Shown here piece after piece: positions 37,201 to 47,575 of a stretch of 60,000 nucleotides of DNA. A model generated the notes under the pieces. It had not been told where the DNA came from, searched no databases, and saw only the letters and a list, made by a program, of their open reading frames with translations. Source of the stretch: Polytrichum commune (taxonomy: Eukaryota > Streptophyta > Polytrichopsida > Polytrichales > Polytrichaceae); the NCBI GenBank assembly GCA_950295325.1, contig OX485803.1:8372001-8432000 (forward strand). The letters run 5' to 3'. The translations under genes were made by a program, and so were the position numbers. Position 1 is the stretch's first letter, and each line of letters starts with the position of its first letter.

Positions 37201-39440
37201 CTGCATGCACAAAAATAAATGATCTGCATCAGTATGCACTTAGAAAACACTTGCAACAAGACAGTGGCAGACCACTGATGGCAAATCACCCCATAACAAA
37301 TCTTGTCATTGTGCCAACACTTCCAGACTTAAATTCTATGCACTATGCAACTAGTCAGATAAGTTGCAGTAGGCATCACAATTAAGGAGAGAATTCTCAT
37401 CAGGATCACACATAAGGATTTCGTATAATAGAGGTAGTCCATCAAAGGACATTCAATGGAGAATCATATTTAAAACAGTGTAAATTTGGGGGTTCTTCTG
37501 CTTGGAGTTGCAAGGACATTGCTATGTCCACGACCATCATCAATACTGGGGTGTATATGTGTTTATTCCACGCTCCACAACCCTAATATGATATAATCAG
37601 CAAGACACCATACATCTAGGATGAAGTTAAAATTGTAAATCATTAGGAACCAATTATATACACTATCGGTTATGTCTCTAACAAAAATAACGCACGGAAT
37701 AGAGATGTATGCATAACACACACATGGCAAACCAACTCCACTGGTCTCAATAACAACCATGACCTCCCTCAATATCCTATCCAAAAAGAAATATCGTTTC
37801 TCTTCCTATTTCCTACATTGAGGGCTAAGAGTTATTACCACGATTTCCTTGGCTATCTCAGATGGTGTTCATCTTGAGGTATGAACGCCCTACCTACAGG
37901 AACAAGATTTAATTCAGTCTCCAGAATAAATCTCAACATCATCATATCTCAGATCCTATTTCTACTTGCTATGAGAGAGGAATAACAGAGCAGGCTCCAA
38001 AATATTCAAACATAGCAGTCTCAGAAACATCAGCACGTCTAATGAGGTCACAGATCAAACCCCGAAGGGAGCAAAATGGTGTGCAAAAGCAGCCAGAAGG
38101 ATGACGCCCAAGATAGATCCATTGCCTAAATCTTCTTGGGGAATTCAACTTCACAAGAAGCCCCTGGCCTTAGTTTTCCCAAGTATTATTTGCCCATCTA
38201 TACATGTCAAGCTCCTCAAGGAGGCCATAAGCACACGCAGACTAAAGAGCACAGACAACTCTGTCATAACAAGGGAGACCCCATATAATAGAAGTGAAAG
38301 AATTTTGCTGGACCCAACAGCCAAAACCAAAGGCCAGATCAATACACACAGAATAGGCAGACCCCAATTAACCCAACCATCATTGCGGATGATTCCACCC
38401 CATACACAGAGTTATGATGCCATGGAAAAAACCTATGACATGGACATAGAGAAATCAACATGCACAGCATCCTGAATCGTCCTACTATTCTTGCCCACAT
38501 CGTATTGCCTAGGGTAGGGCATCACACAGACTAAAGAGCACAGACACACGTGGCTAGTTAGTCATTACAGACCCCATATAATAGAAGTGAAGGAATTCTG
38601 CTGAATCCAACAGCCACAACCTAGGGCCAGATCGATACACAGAAAATTGGCAGAGACCAATCAACCCAACCATCGTCGTGATTGGTTGCACCCCATGCAC
38701 AGGGTTAAGCTATGTCAAGTCATGATGATGCCGTGGAGAAACCTATGACATGGGCATAGAGAAAACAACATGCACAGCATCCTGAATGGCATCATCTTCT
38801 TGCAGGGCAAGCTGCAGGAGCTCAGAACAACATCGTATTGCCATAGCTAGGGCGTCGCACAGACTAAAGAGCACAAACAACGTGTAGGTCGTCAATGGAA
38901 ACCCCTTAACATACAAGTGAAGGAATTCATTCTGTTGGATCCGACAGCCAAAACCCGGAGCCAGATCAATACACAGAGAATTGCCATATCCGAAACTTCA
39001 ATCAACCAGCGTGGTTGGTTGCACCGCATGCCCAGGATTCAGTGATGTCAAGCTATGATAATGTGGTGGAGAAACCTATGACATGTAGACAGAGAAAACA
39101 ACGTGCACAGGATCCTGAACCGTCCCACTATTCTTCAAGTGGCAAGCTACAGGAGCTCGGGCCAACATCGTATTGCCATAACTAGGGTCTCCTCTCCATC
39201 GGATTGGATACAACCATGGCCTCTGCACCCCACAAAACAACACAAGTAAGAGCAGAGGTATTACTCACCTGAATCATCAGCAGCAGCAGCGCGGAGCTTG
39301 AGGCCTCTCAGAGCGTGGTCGTGCAGGGATGTGGCTAGAGATGGAACTTCTTCGGCCAAAGGAGTGAACGGATATTTATCGTAAAATTTCGCAAGAAAGG
39401 CCTTTGTGATAGGCACCAGCCCCGCTGTGGACGCTGCCAT
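31253..39440 (-). CDS. Conserved plant protein with C-terminal GOLD-like domain
   Basis: Fourteen exons in transcript order: 39440-39269, 37200-37073, 36685-36553, 35900-35744, 35202-35124, 34633-34593, 34384-34268, 33922-33839, 33545-33483, 33340-33286, 33034-32969, 32506-32423, 32159-32085, 31639-31253. All junctions are GT-AG and keep frame, giving 546 aa. An in-frame TGA 16-18 bases upstream supports the start. There is no signal peptide. Residues 145-223 are basic and helical (RQQRDRSEKRRQ, YGLLWNQQMERRR); 236-275 hold a hydrophobic helix (FVVLLRVFLVVWW). Residues about 300-425 read as a GOLD beta-sandwich: GKTHEV, VAWDFRLTSGKV, DVGFSVEFLD, LPYQRYESH, YRLLWDNSYSTFYRKTIKYKV. GOLD domains mediate protein or lipid contacts in membrane traffic. 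I believe plant homologues exist under 'unknown protein' names. The molecular role is unknown. Confidence 0.85.
31256..31504 (-). repeat. Three 87-bp coding repeats (29-aa tail repeat)
   Basis: In the last exon of the GOLD-domain gene, units at 31504-31418, 31417-31331 and 31330-31256 encode residues 464-546. Each repeats PPSSDSTVA(D/H)ASE then ELP(I/V)ADVE(E/K)SS. The last unit is cut to 25 residues by the stop codon. The tail is acidic, rich in Ser and Pro, and probably unstructured. High nucleotide identity between units suggests recent expansion. Confidence 0.95.
38241..39190. repeat. Three-copy ~300-330-bp tandem repeat in intron 1 of the GOLD-domain gene
   Basis: Units start at ACTAAAGAGCACA(G/A)AC at 38241, 38530 and 38863. 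Each carries AAGTGAA(A/G)GAATT, a CAACAGCC or CGACAGCC string, AACCTATGACATG, ACATCGTATTGCC and a final CTAGGG. The array occupies nearly half of the 2.07-kb first intron. The part-open frames at 38101-38475 are repeat shadows. Confidence 0.9.
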
Positions 39441-39965
39441 CTCCCCAATCCCCCTTCAATGATCTCTCCCTAACTCTTTCTCTCTCTATCTCCTCTCTCC
39501 CCACACCCCAACCCTCTTTCTCGCATGTACAACCTCTTTCACTCGGCCGATCCGCCCAACCCGAACAAAACCCAAAATCGATCGCAAGATTCACGATGGA
39601 ACTCCGCAACCTTGCCCCGAAATCAATCAAACCCACCACCACATGGACACCATAAAGCGGATGATGATCGCCGACTTAACATGAGATATAACTTAACACC
39701 ACCCCCACACTACCTACCTACCTACCTACCTCCTACTCCTCCAACACACTCCTCCCAATGCTTTCACTCACTCATTCGCACACACACATCTCTACGTCTC
39801 TCTTCTCTTGTCCTCTCTTGTGTTTGCGTTCTCTGTTGCTTTGGTTCACCTCTGAGTTGCATGAAGTCAAGTATGCGGCAGGAGGTCTGTGCAAGTATGA
39901 ATGCGACTTGATATGATGCTGTTGATGAGTGAGGTTAAGAGCATTAGTAGCATGGCTTGTAATAC

Positions 39966-40151
39966 CTCGTAATGACGAGGGCGAGATGGGGGAGAGATTG
40001 GTATGGACGAAAAGTCAAGAGGAGCTGAAGCGGAGAAGAGCTGGGCCCTAATGCGTTGCGATGCCGCCTGACGAGAGGAGGCTAGAGAGAGAAACGACGG
40101 AGAGAGAGAGGGGATCTTGGAGGAATATGTTGTTGGGGTTGTGGAGGCCAT
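39966..40151 (-). pseudogene. Orphan exon resembling a plastid transit peptide
   Basis: From ATG at 40151 a 62-codon stretch reads MASTTPTTYSSKIPSLSPSF and continues rich in Ser, Ala, Pro and Arg with a single acidic residue before its last codon, the composition of a chloroplast transit peptide. It ends at a possible donor, GAG|GTATTA (GT from 39965). No matching downstream exon is visible before the separate GOLD-domain gene starts 525 bases further on, and that gene has an in-frame stop before its ATG. It may be a captured first exon, a truncated gene, a small gene with an unseen second exon, or chance. The codon composition is GC-richer than its surroundings, which favours former coding sequence. 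Confidence 0.35.
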
Positions 40152-43100
40152 GCATGAGTGTTGCCTCGACACTCATGGAGTTGGCATGTGGAAACTCCTA
40201 ACTTCAAACTCTCCCTTCACTTATCTTATTTTTAACCTTACCCCCTAAACGCTTTTAGCATGTTCACACTAATCATGCATTCCCTTTTTATACTACTACA
40301 TTGTTTTCCGGTATTACGTGTCACTACCTATTTGGCATTATGCATGTTACATTCTTTTCTTCTTATGAGTAAATAGACATAGTATAGCAGCAATAAGTAA
40401 CAATAGATACCATACATCGTGTAGATGATATGAAATCTTCGTCAAACTCTTTTTAAATTACTTTGTGTTGGTATCAAGAATAATAACATTGCAAGACAAC
40501 AAATTATCACTATCTACCAAAAAGTCACATGTCCGTGATCTACATTCACATTACAACTTCAAAAGAATGTATGTTGGAGAGGCTACAACAATGTTTAGGG
40601 ATTAACCCTTAAACATCAGCAAGGCCTTAACTCGTGATAGAGCGTTGGAGACCAAAAATTTGAGTCTTTGTTGTTGTTAATTTCATTTTTAAACATTCAT
40701 TAAAAATGTATATTCTAGGAACAAACTTTTTTTTCTTCGGTGACATTGTACATTACCTTGACATTATTATTTCTAAGAATATATACAATCACAATCTTGC
40801 ACATGGATTTATGTCATGTCAAGATGTTAAGCCTAGGTTTCCATCATGTGATTGTTATCTTTATGTGCTACACAACAACTTTTGAACACTGGAAATCATT
40901 CGTCCTAAGTCATTTCATGTTCAAGATATAGTGCATGGAACATTAAAGTTGAATGCACCAGTGCAACGGGCCAAGATGACATGTGCCCAAACTATTCAAC
41001 TATTTTTGCTTTGAACTACGATAGGTAAATCGTGTACGATGAACATTAGTAGTAAAATAAGCATCACAATCATCTTAACTTGCATGATATTCTATAATCT
41101 ATACAAGGAATGATACTACAATGTAGAATCTTTCATTCATTCCCATATCTATATGGCTCATCGTTAGTCCCTAATCAAAGTAACATCTATTATATTGTAG
41201 ATATCTCAAGTGGCGGTCCAAAAAGGGTGGGGGTGCTACCGTCCACATTATGGTACCTATGTACCAAACCATGAAGGGCGGCAAGGCACGTCCTAGGTAA
41301 GTCATGTACCATAGTATTGCAAGAACTTTGTGGCAAGTCATGTAAGTCACCCGCCATGGGACAACAATGGGGCCATCCACACACGCTCTTGCCTCCAATT
41401 TTTTACTTAATTTAACGCAATCGGATCCCACTACATGTTGATAATTCGTTGGCAATCATGGTGTCAAAGTACATAACTGTATACTATATCCAAATGGAGG
41501 GGGAGGGAAGTGTGGTGTGATAAAACCCTCTTTGACTAATATCGGGATTTGGGAATAATCTCAATGAAGATGTCCACCCACGTCAATCCGACATCTCGCC
41601 CAACATTCGGTTTTTAGCAAACTACATGAGAAATTATCCCAAACGGTAACATTTTTCAATCTTGTAAATGTAGAGTGTCCGCTTTTTATACTCAACAATG
41701 GGCGATTCTACAAGTTACCAAGGGGAACCATTGACCTTGTAAAGAAAAGAAAAGAAAAACCAACATCGGGCAATTCGACGTGAACTTGAACATGTTGACC
41801 CTACTCAACCTACCCTACTCAAGAATCCCCTTGGTGCAAGGTGGGCTTTACTGCCTATCTTGTGGTGGGTGGGCTCTTGTTTGTAAAAACGTATATGAAT
41901 AAGAAGTAAAATTTAAATGAAGTAAAACACATCATTTTGATATCTGTTTACTATGTGGGGGAAAGTATTGGTTCTTGTTTATTGTCACGTTTTCTCTTAT
42001 TAAGTACTACGTATGTAAGATATTTGATGGCTCTCTGGTGAATGGTTTTCACCGGGTTTTTTTATTAGTGATGTGGGGATATGTAGGTTAACCTTGCATA
42101 GGCTGATCCGGTAATTAAGCTAGCAAGCCCGATGCGCATACCTACTATAGACCCCAAATTCTCTCAAAGTTCGAGAGGTGGAAAGAGGAGGTCCCAAAGT
42201 GTCACCAATTGTCAAAATAGGCTCCAATGTACGACAAGACAATTACCTATTAACAAAATTTGTTTTCAAAGAAGGAATAAAACCCACATCTCGTCCCTTT
42301 TGGGAGGGACTTTACATATAACTCTATCATTAAGATTATGTGGAACTTGGATAATGCACAAGTTTGGTATTAGAATGATCTTTGTGATAGGGTATGCATG
42401 CGGTTGTGCCCAAAAATTGCATACAAGCACTCTTCTCATTCATCCAACATGAAAACCATGAAATAATATGCAGCACGAAGATTACTTATTGTAAGTTTGT
42501 TTGACAAGTTTTTATGATCTCAAATGATTTGGCAAGTTTTTATGTTGGATATACAAGAGGTACACTCATCCGCAATAATCTCCTCACGCTCTAACTCATG
42601 TTTCAAGAAACTATCTTATTTATTTATTTATTTAATGGGATTCGTCAATGTTGATAAGTTACTACATGGAATATATGGAGAATATGTCATACTACATATT
42701 GGTCTACGAATAATCATTTGTTTCTCGATCCTCTCAAAGCGGCATAAGATCCTTTTGAATGTCCCATTTTGTGAAGACAAAGTCCACCATAGTATGTACA
42801 TACAACTCACATGAAAGTTGTTGTGGCTAACTCTTGTACTCAAAGGTTGCACAACTAACATATGGTTTCTTCGTTTTGGGTGACATGGGATTCTTCTCTC
42901 GTCCTATCCTATGGAACTCTTATAGGTACTCTTCTTGGAAACGGAAACATTGCAACCACGACGATATGGCCCAAATTGTTGAAGTTTAAACTTCAAGTGA
43001 AATAAGTGAAAATCTTAAGTAAAATTATGTTTGTTTGTTTTTTCTTTCTTTCCTTAGAATAAAAAAACTTTTTTTTGTTAAGTCCATCTCATGGATGGAT

Positions 43101-44911
43101 ATGGTGATACACTTCATGTTTGCCTAACTTTCATGCAAGAATACATGAATCTTTCATGTTGACTCTTTAGTTGAGAAATAACGATAATTTGATATTATCA
43201 TCTGATCAATACTACCATGATCATACCCACACGTGTAATTCATTGATGAATCCTTCCATAAAATTGAAGCATATTGTAATTGTGGACAAAGTTTTGGTTT
43301 AGTCAATGAGTTAAAAGGCATGCTTTAGATATGAATAACCCACGATAAATGGATCACACCACATAATTTGCACAAGTGTAAGGCTTTGAGCAACAAGTTA
43401 GGACCTATGTTCATGAGCATCAAGAGGTCCAAGGCCACTAGTCATGACCACCAATCATTGTTGTATGGAGCAAATATACTAAAACTTCAATAACCATGAT
43501 ATTGATAACGATAAGGATCAAATTAGCCATGCATAACCTCGTCTCCATGTAAACCAACAAATATGTGAACATATGACCACAAATTATTCTACCATGTATA
43601 AGTATTGTCAAGACATAAATCATTTGTAGTGTCGTAATTAAAGGCTATGCCAAACATGAAGGGCTGGAGCTTGAAATAGATCCATTGTCAAATTTGGGAT
43701 GACCAAGCATGTAAGGGGAATCTCCATTTCATCTCAACAATGCCCATATCAAAGCTTGGTCGGAGGGTTGTCAAGGAGTTCTTGATGGCCATTTGAAATA
43801 GACTATAGCCTCTTCAAATCTTGGGATATTATTTTCTTGAGGACCCCACAAACGTAATTAAAGTAGGACCTTTGGACACTACAACAACATGTTTTTCTTC
43901 AGTTACATGAACTACAAGATTTGTCAAATAAATCCTCCAAATTTCTCCTTCATGGGAGTTCATGTGAATTTCCAATTTGTGTAAGTTTATGCAAAACTAA
44001 AGTTCATGAGTTGTAGTTGTTCATATTACAACCTATCTTGCTCATTAGATGATTTACCCCATTCATACACTTCTTGGATATCATGTAATCCACACATGCA
44101 ACAATGACATATCCTTCAAAATCAATTCCAAATAATATAATTCATTGGACATGGCCACATGCCAATGAATTATATTATTCTAAACAATTATTATTCTTTA
44201 TGACAAACACATGCAGAGGATTTATATCAAGGGGAAGTTTATGTTATATTTCACTCATATGCTCTCCGAGAAACATCCAACCACAAAACATTTAGCCACT
44301 TTATTCACTAGAAGACTAAGAACTTTCATGTAAGCAATTGAAAATATATACCTTGGTCAAACCAACGCACTTCAAGTTCTTACAATCTATATGAAGAGAC
44401 AAAGTATAAACCGACGAGAGTTCTCTTCTTCCATCTATAAACAACCAAGTTCTATGATTTAAATCTCAAGTTCATACATCAAAAAGCCAAAGGGAGAAGA
44501 GCTTGGATACTACACTTGATTTCCATGTGAAATACAATTAAGACCATTGCGTGAGCTCTCGATGTCAACCATACCCAACAATCAAGCAATATGACATAAA
44601 ACTCTCCAAATACTTAAGTGATTCAACACTCGGTCTTGACCCCTCTTTGATTGCAATTGGAGTAGCTCAAAAATCGATTCACATACAATTGGTTTCCCAA
44701 AACAATCAAACTTCAACTCACATTTCATTTCTCACAAATGGACTTGAATTCAATCAAATGGATTGAGGAATCGCTTCTTGAACGATACAACCAAAACTAA
44801 CCATCCTTCCAGTATAGTAATAAATCCAACAAACAACATCACACCCAAAATTATAGCCTATACTCCTTTCATATCTCCTAGACTCTAGCCTTTTGAATCA
44901 CATGTGGATAA
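40152..44911. other. Gene-poor AT-rich DNA
   Basis: No gene or clear element recognised. Short open frames (such as 42132-42452 and 42524-42814 on +) show no resemblance to known families. The string CAAAATAGGCTCCAA at 42213 recurs near 47020, so part of this is dispersed repeat. Confidence 0.5.
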
Positions 44912-45413
44912 AGGGCCACTTCACACATGAGCCAAGAGCCATGACCATGAAATTGTGGGAGCTCAAAAGAAAGTCTCCAAAGGTTGTCCCAAGACACCTC
45001 CAAAATCATGTAATGTGGTCACGGATCCTCAAGTGTAGTGTGAAGTCATATGTGATCGGGCCCTCAACCAAATGCTATTTCAATGAATTTCTATTCATGT
45101 GGGTCCTCGTACATGATAAAATATAATAAACCAACGGCTGTGAACGTTCGGAATGCCATGGTCTCCCGGTTTTGTGTTAGACCTACCTCCAAGAGGTGGT
45201 TTTTGAGAATAGTCCAAGTGATCATGAAACATGACCCATTGGATGCCATGTAAGAATCCATGTAGACTTTACATCCATCTTGCATTCACACTCTCCGTTG
45301 GTCCCTCAAGCGTAGTGCGAAGTGAACTTGGACCGGCTCCGCCTTTTCCACCAATGAGTGTGCTTGAAGTGTACTGGTCACGGGCTCTCAATCTTGTGTG
45401 TGAAGTAGAATCT
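44912..45413. mobile_element. TIR element copy A (GGGCCACTTCACAC family)
   Basis: The left end is AGGGCCACTTCACACATGAG. The right end, read inward, is a degraded inverted version with CACACACAAGATTGAGAGCCC. The 500-base interior matches copy B at 45608-46083 almost throughout: GACCATGAAATTGTG, CATGTAATGTGGTCACGGA, GGCTCCGCCTTTTCCACCAA. It has no coding capacity. The terminal motif resembles the elements at 57356-57858 and 58881-59257. Confidence 0.7.
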
Positions 45414-45487
45414 CCTAGTTCAAGTAGCCCCTATTTTTCATTTAGAAGCTAAGAAGAAGAAGAAATTGACTTCACACTACCCTCGTG

Positions 45488-45601
45488 AAGGGCAACCTTA
45501 CCATTGGCGAATGAATTTTGAGGGTGTTAAGGGCAACAAAGATTCTATGTCCCATTGCAAATTTGTATTGTTTTTTTACAACTTCTAGAGGTTGCCCTTT
45601 T
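45488..45601. mobile_element. ~114-bp small MITE between two larger elements
   Basis: The left end AAGGGCAACCTT is answered by AGGTTGCCCTTT at the right end. The interior is AT-rich and non-coding. It lies entirely in the spacer between TIR element copies A and B. Confidence 0.5.
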
Positions 45602-45607
45602 GTCCCG

Positions 45608-46083
45608 AGGGCCACTTCACACACGAGCCAAGAAGAGTCGTGACCATGAAATTGTGAGAGCCCAAAATAAAGTGTCCAAAGGCTGTCTCAAGGCATTTCC
45701 AAAATCATGTAATGTGGTCACGGACCCTCAAGTGTAGTGTGAAGTCATATGTGACTGGACCCTAAACTAAATGCTATTTCAATGAATTTCTATTCATGTG
45801 GGTCCTCACACATGATATATTAAAATAAATTAATAGTTGTGAGCGCTTGGAGTACCATGGTCTTCCGGTTTTGTGTTGAACCTACCTCCAAGAGGTGGTT
45901 TTTAAAAATAGTCCAAGTGACCATGAAACATGATCCATTGGATGCCATGTAGGAATCAACATATTTTGTGGGTCCCTCAAGCGTAGTGTGAAGCAAACTT
46001 GGACTGGCTCCGCCTTTTCCACCAATGAGAGTGCTTGAAATGTGATGGTCACGGGCTCTCAGTCTCATGTGTGAAGTGGCCCT
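45608..46083. mobile_element. TIR element copy B (GGGCCACTTCACAC family)
   Basis: The left end AGGGCCACTTCACACACGAG and the right end, read inward, AGGGCCACTTCACACATGAG are near-perfect inverted repeats. It is the better-preserved twin of copy A. The matching interiors in the same orientation mean either two insertions or a segmental duplication that included the 195-bp spacer. A clear target duplication is not visible. Confidence 0.75.
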
Positions 46084-47149
46084 GATTCGCGAGGGATTGA
46101 TAGTGCCTTTCTGCATCTATCCAATTCAACTTAATCCATGCCCACGTGCCTCATTCTGGGTGGCTTATTAGGGCAAATGTCCTAGTTGCCAATGTTAAGG
46201 GGTTGCCCAATGCTTAGGGGTTAGACCCTTAAAGGATGCGGGGTCTACATACAACCACATATACAATTAAAACGAGCCTCAATAAGTTTAGTGAGCATAT
46301 TTTTATATATTTATGGGTTTCAATCCTTATCATATACATTGTCTTATGTCAAGAAAAAAAAAAATCATATACTTGTACTTGCTATTGATGATCAAATACA
46401 ATGCATGCATTTGCATTCAAGGGTACCCATGTTGCGTATTTGGACTTAATTCTTCATTAACATCAAGGTATTTGAGTGTTATGATGATTGACCTACTTAG
46501 GAGCACTTTCCACGCCCATGTGGGCAACTGTGGACATGTTAGTTTGAGTTCACATGCATGTGGCATTCTCTCCTCATGATTCACATGATTAAATAAATTG
46601 ACAATCCAAAGGAATTTTTTTTCATTTCTAATTCAATGAGATGCAGACTTGCAACCTCCAATCATTTCTCCCTTTGTCTCTTTCACTTAGTTTCCAAAGA
46701 CTCAAAAAGTTTGTTTGCCAATGCTTGCGAAGTAAGCTTACCTTGCTCATCAAGTTCACCTGCAGGTTTTTCCTCTCCACCTCAAATGCCCCCATTTAGT
46801 AAACCCCATCTCACACAAAGACCCCCTTATCGGCCCAAACTTGAACACGATCACGTGGGTTCACACTTCAGTCCAAGTTCAAAGAAACCTCAAAATTGGG
46901 CAATCCTATTGATCAAGAGAATTTGTGTGGACCCAAAAAATTCACACTAGAATTTGGATCAAGGTCTGAAAACATAAAGTGATGCTAAACTTAAAGGCAA
47001 GGAGTTGCACTCAACTCTCAAAATAGGCTCCAACACACGGCGAGCTCACGAGCTCCTAATAAAAAACACACATTTTCATACTTCTCATAATATTACTGAA
47101 TTGATGAGATGTGTTCAGCTGTCTTGACTTCAAATTTAGTTCGAAGAAG
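46084..47149. other. Intergenic stretch, no gene seen
   Basis: No recognisable exon. An open frame at 46636-46950 (+) resembles no family known to me. Apart from a shared CAAAATAGGCTCCAA string near 47020, nothing stands out. Confidence 0.45.
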
Positions 47150-47402
47150 TGAGATTCCGACATCCGACGTCTTTATTATTCTTGAATTTACTGCCGGGTT
47201 CATGAACATAGCTCATCAGCTCAGTAATGTTAACCTGTGAGGGACTGCGATGTAAACCCACCTTTACTTAATTCGTTTTCAAATCTAGTCCAAGGCCATT
47301 TTCAAGCTAGGGGTGCTTTTGTTTCCACTGAGATTCGAACCCGCGACCTCCGGTCGTCCTTCCCCTTCTTCGTCTCCCTAACTCAGTTTCCAAGACCTAG
47401 GA
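47150..47402 (-). mobile_element. tRNA-derived SINE-like sequence
   Basis: Read on the minus strand, a B-box-like GGTCGCGGGTTCGAATCTC (about 47355-47337) follows, some 40-50 bases downstream, a possible A box (CTGAGTTAGGGAG). Some 180 bases of unrelated body come after. This is the plan of a tRNA-derived SINE. The T stem does not pair well and no full cloverleaf forms, so it is not a tRNA gene. Neither a 3' tail nor flanking duplications were identified. It lies 170-430 bases upstream of the proteasome gene start. Confidence 0.4.
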
Positions 47403-47575
47403 GCTCGTCTCCCATTGCTTCGCTCCCTTCCATTGATTGCTTGCAAAGTAAGACTCCTCGCGCGCCATAGCCACGATCGACCGAACCCTAGAGGCCCCGC
47501 ACATCAATTACACTCCAATTACATCGACGGGGCGTCGTCTCACACAGCTGTAGCATCAGGAAACAATCAGGAAGG

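Noticed and set aside
39376-39642. An 88-codon minus-strand frame overlapping the start of the GOLD-domain gene
   Set aside because: It is out of frame with exon 1 and encodes a low-complexity Glu/Arg run from a GA-rich leader.
39966-40151. First exon of a plastid J-domain protein, because the exon ends near HYEVL
   Set aside because: After HYEVL the reading frame does not continue with J-domain sequence, and no HPD-containing exon is visible.
47336-47360. Possible second tRNA gene at the GGTTCGAATC box
   Set aside because: The T stem mispairs and no acceptor or anticodon stem can be formed; a SINE remnant fits better.
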